Positions 54,101-63,537 of a DNA stretch of 64,000 bases are shown one piece after another (position 1 is the stretch's first letter; each line of letters opens with the position of its first letter). This stretch comes from Gracilaria domingensis (lineage: Eukaryota > Rhodophyta > Florideophyceae > Gracilariales > Gracilariaceae), in contig VCMS01000003.1 of the NCBI GenBank assembly GCA_022539475.1, forward strand, positions 456,983 through 520,982, given 5' to 3'. The notes below the pieces were generated by a model, which made no database searches, was not told the DNA's origin, and saw only the letters and a program-made list of their open reading frames with translations. A program made the position numbers and the translations under genes.

Positions 54101-54487
54101 CACGTACATGACAAAGGTGTCGATTGCCTTTGTCTTGTTGAGAGGTCTCCCTGTGAGCCCCTTCTCCGCAACAGCCTTCGCCACTTCGGCAGCAGACTTT
54201 CGCACGAGCTGCGGCGGCGCCGTGTCGGCATACTTGGAAATGGCCTCAAAGGCGGCGAGTTGCGCGGCGGCGTTCGCATCCCGCGCCATCTTGGCGAGGA
54301 ACGGGAAGAAGTCGGAGTAAATCTTGTCATCCTCCGGGGCGATTGCAAACTTGTCCGCTATCTCCCTGTACACGGTTTCTCTGACGCGCCAGTTCTTGTG
54401 CACGATTCGCTCCGAGTACGGAAGCTTTGCGGCGGCCTTGACGATGTCGTCCTGCTGGGCGCGCGCAGCGGCGGCATTGGCATCCAT
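48140..54487 (-). CDS. XMAP215/Dis1/MOR1 family TOG-domain microtubule protein
   Basis: A 2115-residue protein in one uninterrupted frame, close to the family norm (about 2000). Helical TOG (HEAT-like) domains lie at about 1-235 (KNWRVRETVYREIADKF), 290-530 (DWYTAVDGKKWSARKDALEQ), 625-850 (SWSVKSFRARGAAASII), 980-1190 (LKNSNWKRRQEALEHVLS) and about 1340-1560. Basic Ser/Pro/Lys linkers lie between them (530-620, 850-980, 1200-1330), as needed for lattice binding. The tail (about 1700-2050) is helical and would bind partners such as TACC-type proteins. The family is a processive microtubule polymerase acting at plus ends, spindle poles and kinetochores. Five TOG domains match the animal/plant form and not the two-TOG yeast form. 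Confidence 0.93.
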   Translation of the reverse strand: MDANAAAARAQQDDIVKAAAKLPYSERIVHKNWRVRETVYREIADKFAIAPEDDKIYSDFFPFLAKMARDANAAAQLAAFEAISKYADTAPPQLVRKSAAEVAKAVAEKGLTGRPLNKTKAIDTFVMYVGADAGDVAVDVVSNVGFKHRTPKVVAAALEAITVALETYGSRAIPIKTVVAKIPPLLSHSQEAVRNAAKNLVIQLHRWAGDPVKSCLKKAKEVTVKEIEAACASHTKANRPQPKKLTRSMEQRARRTGGAGDGQDDDDGFGQLSAEEEEPEAELEINLIEKISAMKIEVEENVYKDWYTAVDGKKWSARKDALEQAASVIGDARLALVSYQEVFVRLRKIFAKDSNVKVVASAARLVSTMAGGLRKNFPPGIAKALTVDLFSKLKEKNTIVIDAITKALDALHLKKCIRIVELQEEISTAAKHKAPKARFELLSWLSRSLKSGTAGADLKGAPLKCFGSLLVKATDDSAPEVRDAGLNGLAALQVLVGERNVMAYTEKLDKPRKEKIAAMVAKIPKPGKVAPSKPKASSGPSANTRSKAAKKASPKALKQPRTKESASTPPEPTAKPKPKKAEPLESDDEGEIPFAPQDALTKASEIFEEFEAESWSVKSFRARGAAASIIVSHLGEKEKLSDDEVALILGVLSCEPGLADTNFIAAKPKLELFGLVATKCSSPPPRKTLRPLLLQGMEKLGDIKSAKTVASTLMSFAEATSPRFCMEVLLEAARETKNSRAFIGMLKLGATFVEDFGVPPVPEKDVASLSALGLSNAAPAAKNSAATMACKSALRTGQEKFRRLLEESEAPQEVLEAFDAEMPKYTQKPEPPTRKKRFGAQTPSEEESQDGNPEPEREEEEEPKSELEPEPEQIPEPPSALPTPAVVESKGRIPVRRSQQSAKQYRKRSPIRPRDGLKDSSSTSQKPDVDRTPVPAQRVSIASHFAPGARIFLDLKNSNWKRRQEALEHVLSIIQAANDCVKPNVGSEIILAMRARLNDSNRNLATLAYSVVCRLVRAMGPGGNIHLKVLAPVVLGQGCIDIKKNVREAAMTCLSTFYEVYGMSAVIPHSHHPFSSLNSSIRKEYLEWLVPRLQGQIGSFDSSQEDLSCLIDPCLICLRDRVAEVRHLADMALEQVVRSVGLPAIDSKALSLSKSARLQLQATLEKYRGANQTAPKDSVQASKPPASVTPRSMKERPRSMALPRTPMSRRPSGSIEDSTPASSIRRRRPLSARVTPVTKSGRGSETPRSVKDSTAMLKQNNGREARGNKFMNKRMKLLDELSVSEPSGEIPPIIGESLEDIAEDLPECCSRELIEKLTAPANRFRMHVEAIEMVGTELDKNPDNLVYVADVLFRWAACRIEDSKTPPTVLVKLALFVSSMCEILISSGLKIGEYEATALIPPLAEKCGSYRDSVREAMRSALLSVADVVEEEILLIMYASCLRQPMSERAHNEISIEICQLIDKRCNAGAGLPPGTLSVIGRVAGGEDDGAGCAAAACLERAHEHFGDDLWSLVGELSNSEAALLDDRLTSVINGMKQELGSAHDEAENQVPAPVDLPDSTETVEAHAPKSPFPTDIRNEDFRLSVAPAPPSSVLTSISDSLNMSTPRRTKVELQREGISETPMVASTRQRDGEIVSKHSSKRVMDILSKLRDADRDTQLSALASIFDDLKRDSNLISSSPGAQILLQLFRCFGDTLDRLQRESGFDDDPAVLKSFLKGVIRYAREPNLLRQLDQSAVELLLNNALNAMVPQAVAGVEDWDQVRRGVNLVIVKVLESCDQNLLLTALINLLLINIRAIQRSESEKYSGLAKSSICIKSIAKVAKRGFSNCRVSELLRDIHLFLIANPVRRDGDTSAEDQTFAMRLLKTVVNAIIDEIGSDIRRNLELIPQPEKSQLVHYIDMTLRDLESQDPQEVPTSSGPAPQPAHQNKEYEGNALVEEALSRIVPSDNSDESLRFLLSILRSYPNVDLQSHLDKCSLELREFVSTGLRRIGSGSNSQHSSRGWDGESGDGMILHSQASTQGNLSLTSESSNPASANSAGQVYLKRLHEIQLRYGLQSTTRGQSEAAGRPGFSEKENGELESISSGEDAKGKAYSLRERMARIREMQGASKHVD

Positions 54488-54912
54488 GTGTGCGGCAGAT
54501 GCTCACCAACGGTTACGGACGGCTGGGCAGCGTTAGGCTCGAAGCGCGATAGCAGACCAGCAGAAGCGGAAGCGGGCGCCACATACGTGCATAAGGGCAA
54601 AAGCGCGGCTGAACGGAGGCGGGCTAGGTTGGAAGGTAAGCCGCCAAACAGCGGTGCGTGGGAGTCGCGGGACGCGCAGTGGAGGGCGAGCGCGGCGGGG
54701 GGCGCGCTGGTATTGGTCGCGGATGACGACGAGGACGTGCGGTCAACGCCGAGCGGAACAACGGAAATGGCGCACGGCTGTTGAGGCGTGTGTGCGACTG
54801 GCGCGGCGCTGCACTTCCAGCGCGCGCGCGCAGGGGGCGCCAATGGCACGGCGCCGCGCGCGATTTGAAAGTTTGAACGCTTTGAAAGTTTTGCTTTTTA
54901 ACGCGCGCCGCC
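54488..54912. promoter_or_regulatory. Upstream region of the XMAP215 gene
   Basis: This 425-bp, GC-rich spacer lies between the XMAP215 start and the end of the next minus-strand gene. No TATA box was seen. Short direct repeats TTTGAAAGTTTGAACG and CTTTGAAAGTTTTG lie at 54863-54895. Confidence 0.4.
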
Positions 54913-56463
54913 TCACGGCGGGTGCCACGCCGCCGCGCGCGGCGTCCATGTATCGTGCACCGGCCGCGCCAGGTAGAACTCGTCCGAGTACTTCCACCGC
55001 GCGCGCTCGAAGCCCTTCACGTACTGCATCTCCTCCTCCTCCTCCCGCTGCCGCCTTCTTCTCGCCTCGTGCACCCACCCCCTGGCGGCCACCTCCAGCA
55101 GCACGCCCACAATCATCGCCATGCACGCCACGGCAACAAGCACCATGCCGATTGTCCGCGTGTTGTGCCCCACGCGACAGCTCGCAATCCACAGCTCAGC
55201 CGCAATTGTGTCCTCCTCAAACGTGTCTCCGATGCGCGTCACCACTTCCGTGAACCGCCTGTTTCCAAGGCTCCACAGTTCAATCCCTTTGATGAACATG
55301 GGCAGTGCCGTGAGGATGTCGCTCAGCAGTACGTAGACCACCATTCTCCGCTTTTCGCAAATGGTAATAAGCGCCACTGGCACCAAGTTTAACACGAGCG
55401 GAAACGCAAGGATGGCCATGTTAGAGGCGAATATCACATCCTCCATCTGCTGCGCAAAATTGTCCCCCTTTGCTAGCGCCGCCTTTAACCCCACGTTCTC
55501 ATGAGCAGTAGAGGGCTGGAACCTGGAGTACGGATTCACAGCCCCACCCCATGACGCCATGATAGTCGTGGCGCGGTCGGTTACGCTGTGCACTTCGCCT
55601 GTGCCGGGGTTAATTGGCAATGTCATAATGCCAGGCACAATAGTTCCATTCTCAACACAATGCACTTCCCCGATTGTTACCCGTTCGCCATCCGGAAGAT
55701 GTAAATTACTTGGCTGACTGGTCAGACTGATAGAAGAGCGCCATTTTCTGTGCAGACGAAATCCACCATAGTTGGTCAGGTCACACGTCTGCGACGGAAA
55801 CTCAGAATGCAACCCAACGTCGTGTTCTGCACTCGTCCAGTTTCCTACCGTGTCGAGCATGATGCTGAACGCATGCCTGTTTATAGAAGCAAACCCGGAC
55901 CCAACTACTTCTCGCATTCGTTCGGGGGAGAAAGGGAATGAAGGAGGAACGCTGTAATAATCGGTAACGCAAATCGACGCATTCGTTTTGGAAACGGGCC
56001 AGCCTCTGTTTAAGGCAACGTTGTGCGTGCTGGCATGCCACGACCCAGGGTGAATATTGCATGGTCGAGCATCTGCGATGCCACTGCTGTTTCGACGGGC
56101 GAGGTTGACTTGTTTTTCGACTTGGGAAAAGAATCCAGTGAGTACACGAACAGCACGGATATATTCAGGTTCATGTTGCATGTGTCGCATGAACGGCGCA
56201 CTATCAGAAATTGCGAAAAGACGACCTTCAGCCCAGCGAGGAAGGTTCACTGATAAGTTCCGGCTGTTGGGTGGAGGTGTGATTTTGGTTGGCAATGCAT
56301 ATAATGTATGAAATAGAAGGGAAAATAAGAATAGAAACAGAGCTGGTGGTTTGGTAAGGAACGTTGTGGTCAGAGTACGCTTTGAACTTGCGCGATACGA
56401 CTTCCAAACCAAAGAGACATGAACGGAAACTGATGGCGAGAAAGCTTCAAGAGAACCATCCAT
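54913..56463 (-). CDS. Membrane glycoprotein-type protein, unknown
   Basis: A 516-residue protein with no family that I recognise. An N-terminal hydrophobic stretch at about 39-57 (PPALFLFLFSLLFHTLYAL) is a signal anchor or signal peptide. A luminal or extracellular part of about 280 residues follows, with several N-x-S/T sites (NSS, NAS, NWT, NGT) and paired Cys. Three membrane segments come next, at about 352-372 (MAILAFPLVLNLVPVALI), 380-400 (VVYVLLSDILTALPMFI) and 440-462 (MVLVAVACMAMIVGVLLEVAA). The cytosolic tail is charged, with an acidic run EEEEE. The start ATG at 56463 is the first in frame. It resembles single-copy surface proteins of red algae in layout only. Confidence 0.7.
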   Translation of the reverse strand: MDGSLEAFSPSVSVHVSLVWKSYRASSKRTLTTTFLTKPPALFLFLFSLLFHTLYALPTKITPPPNSRNLSVNLPRWAEGRLFAISDSAPFMRHMQHEPEYIRAVRVLTGFFSQVEKQVNLARRNSSGIADARPCNIHPGSWHASTHNVALNRGWPVSKTNASICVTDYYSVPPSFPFSPERMREVVGSGFASINRHAFSIMLDTVGNWTSAEHDVGLHSEFPSQTCDLTNYGGFRLHRKWRSSISLTSQPSNLHLPDGERVTIGEVHCVENGTIVPGIMTLPINPGTGEVHSVTDRATTIMASWGGAVNPYSRFQPSTAHENVGLKAALAKGDNFAQQMEDVIFASNMAILAFPLVLNLVPVALITICEKRRMVVYVLLSDILTALPMFIKGIELWSLGNRRFTEVVTRIGDTFEEDTIAAELWIASCRVGHNTRTIGMVLVAVACMAMIVGVLLEVAARGWVHEARRRRQREEEEEMQYVKGFERARWKYSDEFYLARPVHDTWTPRAAAWHPP

Positions 56464-59400
56464 GAGCAGATTGTGAGCATGGTCACTTGGGTGACGGGTG
56501 GATCACGGTGCGAGCCGCATCGATAAGGTTGATCTAGCTAGGAACCTCCGTATTTTTAATGCGCCGTCGGTGCGAAAAGTATCTGAAGCAATTCTGTAAA
56601 CAAGCTTTCTCGTCTTCAAGTGCACGTCTAGATTCATATTCAGCGTCTACATATCATTCCCAGATTGCAATGTGCTTGTGGCTGTCATGATACCGCCGTG
56701 ACTTTTGTGCATAGCTGGAATTAGAAGTGGCCCCCGTTTGCCAAAGTCGACAACCAATCATCAGTAAGAGAGGAAAGGAAGAGGACTTCAGTTAGAGAGA
56801 GATAAGGTCAAGTGGATTTTACTGTAAACGCGAGAAATGTTCTTGAAAACAACTTAGTGTGCCGATACCAAGGGTATCCTAAGGCTATCCTTATACCCTC
56901 GGAACACTATACTACCAAGAGTAGCTGAAGTCTGAACAAAGCTCCTGATCGAGACAACTGATAGCGCTCGCGACTGCTGATCGGCGCTGCCACAAAAACG
57001 TCCACTCTTTGAAGTTAGCAACATTGACGTACATAGGATGTTTCGTCGTACCCTTTTCCATGGTAATGAGAAGGTGGCGTTGTGCCTCAATGCCGGAAAA
57101 CTCTTTTGGTCAGTTTCCGAATCTAGTAGCCTACATCTCCTGCGATTCAGAGTTAAACTGGTAAACGCAATTGTCGCTAGTCTTCTTATATTTCATTGGC
57201 GGTACGAGCTTATCGATGCAAGTTACCCTGTTAAACATTGTCCACAGAGTTGTTGGCCTTCCTGGGATATAAGAAGCAATAAACAGCAGCACTTCCTGTG
57301 AACTTCGTGATTGCGAGATGTTGCGCATATTGTGGAAGAAGAACAAAGATTTCATTCTCTGTTCTCACAACGCTTCCCTCGACAGAGCGGAATGTGTAAC
57401 AAACATGCACATAGACACATGACTGGTCACATATGCGTTGAGTATAACATACTCAGCCTTATATCCTCCCATTTCATCCACACCCCCCATGGATGAAACG
57501 TTTCCTTAATTTGAGCATTGGGAGGAGGATCAAATGCGAAGCCTCCTATCTCTTCAACCTGCCTGTAAATACTAGAGACTATGATAGTTTTCTCCACAGC
57601 AGGCTCGACGGTATCCTTCTTCGCAATCCAATGAAAGTGTTAAGATAAGAAGTGTTTCATATACTATGAGAGGTTCGCTTTGGTCTTCTTTTTTAAAAGG
57701 TCTACTTCTTAATATAACAGTTGCCTTACTGCTGCATGGTAATTGGGGATAGCTGGCCATAAATGAGAGAAAGAGAGTGGTTCGCAATATAATAAATGTG
57801 ACAGAGCAAGACAACGCCAAGAACGGGAATACAACAGCTTGTAGACAGTGTAGCTTTTGCAAGCGCGCGAAGTTTGTTTCCAGAAGCAAGGTCCTGTAAT
57901 AAGTTGTGCTTATGTTCTTCTTGGTCACACAATAATTTGATGACGAAGGCAATTACTCCACCGGAACGGGACTCCCACACGTGGTTCTATCCCTTTCACA
58001 ATGAGAGTGCAACCTATGCTGAGACTGGTAGGGTTCATGCTGGAGAGAAGTTGTGCTCGCTGCATCGAAATTCTGTAACACAACAAACGGGGGGTTGAAG
58101 CATTTAGAACAACGCGTTTCCACTTTTCTTGGATGGATGAGAGTGCAGCATGTCAGCAACTGGATGTGCTTTTCAGGGACGTTTTATGAGTAACTCCAAA
58201 GCCTGTTCTTTATCCACAGTAAGTGTACAACAATATGTTTAAATCATTGCGCAGAAAGAGTTCACCGAGAGTCTTGGTAATCCCAATGTTGTCGATCGAA
58301 CTATCTTCCCAGCTCACGTATATAGGACATACTTCGGAAAGTTGGGCTCTAAAAACTCCGTGCTGTGCAATTGATTTTTCCTTGTCTCTGAATTTGGTTT
58401 CGAGGAAATTGACGTCGATATTGTATCCTGCTATGTACAAGATGAAGAAGAAGCTAATGCATGACATGAGTTGTTTTAGATTGAAATGACAGCGACAGAA
58501 ACAGGAGGGCTATGATCGTCAGCTCCTACCCTTGGGTATTGGCATATTTTGCACACGGACAGGAGCTGTAGCTCAGTATAGTTAGAAACGGGGATATCCT
58601 AAAGAGCAAGAGATATGTGACAAGATAAAGGTCCGATGATTTGCACTTAATGCGGAAACAAATCACGTCACAAATCGTGATTCACAGCAAGGAAACGATT
58701 TGTTGTCAACCAATGGTTAATAAGGCGCTGTAATTATCCCGGTGAATGTGACAGATTGTTTTCGCTTACCCTGTTCACAGATTGTACACCTGTACGTACG
58801 ACGGTACACATTACGTAAAGTTATGTTAACTTCCAACTTTCAAGCCTCGCATGTTGACATGTGCTTTTGCTACTCATACACTGTACAAGGGTAACATCGT
58901 TGATCACGTTCGACCACGAACAAGATGCAAAGATCGATGTCTGCGCACGTGAACATAAGATAAGCAGCGGCAACCATCAATGCGTGGGATGTCTTGTTGG
59001 GGACGAACGCGTATCGTTCTGCAAGATGGTGTGGATGCAAAAACCTCTGAAAGAAGAGTTTCTCACTAGGAAGGCCAAACCCTTTGCTCGGTAAGTCCCA
59101 TGCGTTTGGTGTTCTATAATTTGGAACGAAATCAGGCTTTGTCAACAGTCAGTTTGTCGATTAGTGCTTTGTCCCTTATCTCTCTGCATCTCTATCTACG
59201 AACTTGCGAGAGATTGTCCACGTTTAATCAGCTGCTTCGTAAGCTGGGCCATATATTCAGTTCAATTTGTAAATACCCACAACATAAGCCGACGTAATTA
59301 TCTTGATCATTTCTAAACTTTGACAAAGCTTGGAAAATAGCCCGTTAAACTGTGGACTGAAATACAGATTCTATGCGTCCTATTCTTTTACGTAAAGAAT

Positions 59401-60424
59401 GTTCGAAAGCTTCACGAAGCATGTAATTCCTTTGTACCTATCGTTTGATAAAAAAGAACAGATTAGACACTCTCAGTTTACTGTTTGAGACACCCCTCAT
59501 GTCTTCGGCGAGGTCCAGTGGCAGATGAGAAAGCAGTTAAGGCTGTCTGGCCAAGATAGTACAGGACGATGAGGAACAGGGTCGGCGGAGTGAAATTTGC
59601 CACTCGATATGAGCAGTAGAATTGGAAGTAATCCCCGCAGTATACTCTAGCTTTGTGGTTCCAGCAAATTCTTTTATTTGAGCAATTGTTCCGACGATCA
59701 GTGTAGTGTCAGCGAGCTGCAGATCGAAGACACTATCAGTACTTTAAGACCTCCAGCCATGTGCCCTGGGCAAGCACATGAGCTTCCATAGCTCAGCTGC
59801 TAAGCACCGTGAGTTTTTCTCCACGAAGTCTGTGATACAGATTCGAGTTCTGGCGCGGCCACTCCCCTTAACCTACTACAATCAGGCGTGATATGCTCTA
59901 CCTTGCGAAGTACCGCCACCGTATGAACTCTGTTTGTTGCGTCTTTGTGCACCGTATCGCAAAAACATTTGAGCCGGATCGCTGTTTCAAAACCCATCCT
60001 GGGAGCTCTACATCTCTTCTACAGTGCACCGAGCGTTCTCAGTTCTGCTAAACTCGCACATTTTCCACTTGGGCATCTACACCATCCAGTTTCTCGAAGC
60101 ACTAAATATCTCATGCTCAAAGCGTAAACTAGGCGAACAATAACATTGGTGCTTCAATGTCCGCATGTCAGCGCAGTGGACCAGCGGCACACTACTGTGC
60201 CCCAGAGGGTCATAGACAATAAGAAAGCTCTTAGTGCCTTGGGCACCAGCTTTGCAGATCTAATGTAGAGCTATTCTAAAGAATATTCTTATTTTTTGTG
60301 CCAAGCAAGCTTTGTTTCGGCATTAGTAGGTGACTAGTTGGTACACGGTCAAATCTTCCGCTTATATATAGAATGACGTATTTTCTTTCAAAGACAGTAC
60401 AAAACACAAGAAAAATATTTTTAA

Positions 60425-60453
60425 AAAATGCGCCGTGAAACACGGCGCATTTT
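60425..60453. repeat. Perfect 13-bp-arm hairpin
   Basis: The arms AAAATGCGCCGTG and CACGGCGCATTTT are perfectly complementary around a 3-base loop AAA. The GC-rich core with A/T flanks looks like a structured RNA terminator or the remnant of a small palindromic repeat. It stands alone in AT-rich sequence with no gene nearby. Confidence 0.8.
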
Positions 60454-61073
60454 GGCTTCTTTTTGGAGCTTCAATCTACTTTAAATCTGTGACATGCCGA
60501 CAAATTAAATTCTGCCCAAGCAGAAATCTTTGTAGGCAGAAGTTTAGGATATATACTCGAATAGTATTCCGAAATGTTTTGTATTTCATTGTACTAAACA
60601 AATGTTTGGCAGAGCGGCTTACACTTCTCCAAGTCTTATTTTAAAGGAGCTTTGCAACCGTTTCTTATTAGAGAAGCAAGCTTGCTTTTCTAAGCACTGA
60701 TTTCATTCTTAACCCAAATTTCTAAAAAGTGCCGCGTGATGTAGACAGCTTTGCCTAGCGCACAGTGTGGACATGCTTATTCAGAAGCACAAATTAGACA
60801 TGCGGTGCTCTCTGTTCCGGGTTGGGTGCGAGGGAGTTTCGGTTGCTGGATTGTGGCACAATATATGGCCATCATTAACCCCGGAAAAACAAGTTCCGGT
60901 GCACTTCAAACTCCAAAGGATTGATTTCTGCTTTCTCTAATGAGGAGCATCCTGTGCCAAGCCACATTGATAATTGACTCCAGAGTAAGAATATCTCTTT
61001 CTAGGCGTTTTAACAGTAAACTTGAATGATTTTTCATCATGACCGAGCATTCCATGTCGCTTTCAGAGCTTCC

Positions 61074-61107
61074 CATCATGATCATCATCACGATGATGAT
61101 CATGATG
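61074..61107. repeat. 16-bp-arm CAT/ATG inverted repeat
   Basis: The arms CATCATGATCATCATC and GATGATGATCATGATG pair perfectly around AC. It is made of CAT-type triplets, so it may simply be a microsatellite that inverted. Confidence 0.8.
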
Positions 61108-62861
61108 ACAAGTTCTTTCGGTCATTTCATTGAAAGATGGGCAGTTGTACAAGTCAACAAGCTGTCCACGCATAAACGTGCTTTATCGTCAACGATCGGC
61201 GCCTACTGCAAGAGGAGAAGGGGGAGAAGGAGAGGGGGAGCCCAACTCTTCGCTGCCAACTTGCTTGTCTTTGAGAGGTTCTATTTAATACTCGTTCTGT
61301 TATCCAATAATTCTTGTCAAAATCGATTCAAAATTTTGCAAAGCTCTATATTGCTTTATTTAGATTCTGACACACTACTAGAGAGCGCTCAAAAAACACA
61401 TCTTCCTCTTGATTCTTTCCTTTCCTGTGATTGTTGAAAGTGTTCACTCGGCAATTATATGTTATGCGGAGGGCTCAAAAGTTTTGTACAGAAAGGTATT
61501 CTACGAGTGGGCCGTTTCAGATAGAATACTATGAAAGTTTATTTATTTTATGCTTGAAAACGCCTGAAGAACTTCAAAGTCCATTTTCTCAGAAAAATAT
61601 GTTCAACAGCGTCGCAATTGGCTGCAAACTGCGTAGAGAAGCATTGTTTCTGAGTCTCATGATAAGCTATCTGTAGAGAAGTCTCGGCGCCGGAGTAGAA
61701 GCCTGATGCACATCAAACCTTTACCAAAGATAATAAGAAAGTGTTAATATTTTTTAAGGACTAAAGATACATTCTTTTTTCAGAAAGTATGTGTAGAAAC
61801 CAAAAAGTGGTGTCGTCATGGGCTGCACAAGAAGACATTCCCCTTCAAGATCTATTCTATATGTATATATAAATAAATATATATAGAATGGCTACAAGGA
61901 AAATAACACGATAGAAATAACTCTTGATCGCCATTACAGTTGAGACGTTCTCGCTCCTATCGGCAATGGTTGGTCTGGTCATTCACAGCAATCTGTCAAG
62001 ATAACTCTCAAAAGGTTGTCAAATATTTTTACCTTCTTCTTCTTTTTTTTTCGGACATCGACTTCTAATTCCTAGGTCGAAGTAGAATATTCTTTCTACA
62101 GCAAGTTCTCTCTGGTCAGAAATGCTAACAACCTTCGCGGATGTTATCTTATCAAATCTTGGAGACTCAAGAATTCGGGTTGGCAATGACTTCACGGAGG
62201 TGTACATCTTGGGGCCCATGAACACCAGCAGCTCATTTAAGATTGGTGTCACAAGATTTTTTCCGAGATGCAAATGGTCGTCTTCAATTACATGGGAAAG
62301 ACATAGTGTCTATTCCTGCAAAACCCGTGTTTCATTCTGCTAAGGAAATGCGCAATGATCGTGAAATTTAATGGTCCGGCATCTCTTTTCCATCTCCAAC
62401 AGGAATCTAGTCACTCGCAAAGAGTTGTTGTACTTGAAAAAAATTGCTTCGAAGCACACAATGACCACACACAACACTACTTGATTCTGTACTAACGCTT
62501 CCTAATCACTGTCTAATCAATGAACCACTCATCTCCGAGCATTTGAGAGTTAGAAGTTCTGCTTTAGTATCCCTTTCAGATACTTCTGATGAGTATCGAG
62601 TAACTGGTACCATACTGAGGCAATCTTGTTCACCGCTGATGTCTCGGAAAGCGGTCGAGGAGAAGGAAGATGTCAATATTTCCAGCCCTACGAATGAGAG
62701 CAATACGGTAAACGAAATGAGTTTCCGTCGGAGACAGTGTCCGTAAAAGCAATATAGATTTGCTCATTAGTAGAATCCGAGTTTCAAATATGCGAGGTAG
62801 AGAAGTGGCTTTCAGAAGAGCGCCAAGTTCCGCTACAACGAACGAAACGGGATGATGGTCG

Positions 62862-62869
62862 TATAAATA
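62862..62869 (+). promoter_or_regulatory. TATA box
   Basis: TATAAATA lies 95 bp before an ATG (62964) that opens with a signal-peptide-like sequence. This is one of the few good TATA boxes in the window at a sensible distance from a start. Confidence 0.5.
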
Positions 62870-62963
62870 CCCCTTCCCTCTTCACACCTTCATCGCACGA
62901 GCTGAATTCATCACCCCACGAGCGATCTCTCCTGTTGACCGCCAAACATCATCTGCAGGAGCA

Positions 62964-63185
62964 ATGCAAGTTGCGTTTCTTATCCTCGGGGTTTTCATTT
63001 CGTTTTCTTCTGAGTTAAACGAAGTGGCATTATGTGGAAAGAACGAGTCGTGTCTCATGTCGAACGAAGATGAGATAGAACGCGCGTTTCTTCCCAGAAA
63101 CGAAACGATGTTGTTTTGGGTGCATGTCGACAAGAAAGAGAATGGAAACCTTTGGGCTAAGGCAATGTGGCATTCCACAACCTAA
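62964..63185 (+). CDS. Possible small secreted protein or first exon
   Basis: A 73-residue ORF whose first 20 residues (MQVAFLILGVFISFSSELNE) resemble a signal peptide. It is followed by NES and NET sugar-attachment sites and two Cys. A TATA box lies upstream at 62862. It may be complete or the first exon of a longer gene: protein-like ORFs follow at 63204-63443 and 63310-63533, and a perfect donor GTAAGT lies at 63532. I could not define splice junctions linking them. No family is recognised. Confidence 0.35.
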   Translation: MQVAFLILGVFISFSSELNEVALCGKNESCLMSNEDEIERAFLPRNETMLFWVHVDKKENGNLWAKAMWHSTT

Positions 63186-63309
63186 TTTCCCACCCCTTGA
63201 ACTTTGTCTGTTATCCGAGAAGTGTTCAGCATAGACAGAAAGTTCATCACACTGTGGGTAACTACGTTAGAAGACGGAGACATAGAACAAAAAGGGGTGG
63301 AGTTGAAGA

Positions 63310-63533
63310 GTGTTCAAAGGAGCAAAAGATCGTCAAAAAGGTCTCAAGAATTTGGGTCTTCGACACTTGGAAAAAAGTATGACGTCAAATTTGATGACGT
63401 TTTATTGCAAAGCATCGACGACATTGCTGTGGAACAGAGCTGAAAAATATTCCAACGGTTCTGTTGGCACTTTGACCAATTGTACTGCGTTCGCTTGCCC
63501 TGCATTGTACAACGAGTTTGTTCTCTGGAAGGT
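63310..63533 (+). CDS. Possible exon ending at a GTAAGT donor
   Basis: The frame ending NCTAFACPALYNEFVLWK is followed directly by GTAAGT (63532-63537), a consensus 5' splice site. The peptide has paired Cys and a sugar-attachment site, in keeping with the secreted-type start at 62964. The front edge of the exon is unknown. Because the window ends soon after, the next exon was not found. Confidence 0.25.
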
Positions 63534-63537
63534 AAGT

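Larger units (their letters stand above)
56464..62861. other. Gene-poor region, 6.4 kb
   Basis: This is AT-richer than the gene cluster, with no recognisable gene. A few short ORFs look mildly protein-like but have no family: 57726-57980 minus (84 aa, with a hydrophobic middle) and 58210-58467 minus (85 aa, signal-peptide-like start). It contains inverted repeats at 60425-60453, 61074-61107 and an AT-rich one near 61854-61889. A tRNA-like A-box at 58571 and a tRNA-like stretch at 59785-59860 do not fold into complete tRNAs. Confidence 0.5.

Noticed and set aside
58569-58620. tRNA A-box-like GTAGCTCAGTATAGTTAGA
   Set aside because: No matching D stem, anticodon stem or T arm follows within a plausible distance.
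59778-59862. tRNA-like stretch (TAGCTCAGCTGCTAAGC and a later GATTCGAGTTC)
   Set aside because: It has A-box and T-arm-like pieces, but the ends do not pair, the D loop lacks GG, and a TTTTT run inside would stop Pol III. Circular permutation was considered but gave no pairing acceptor.
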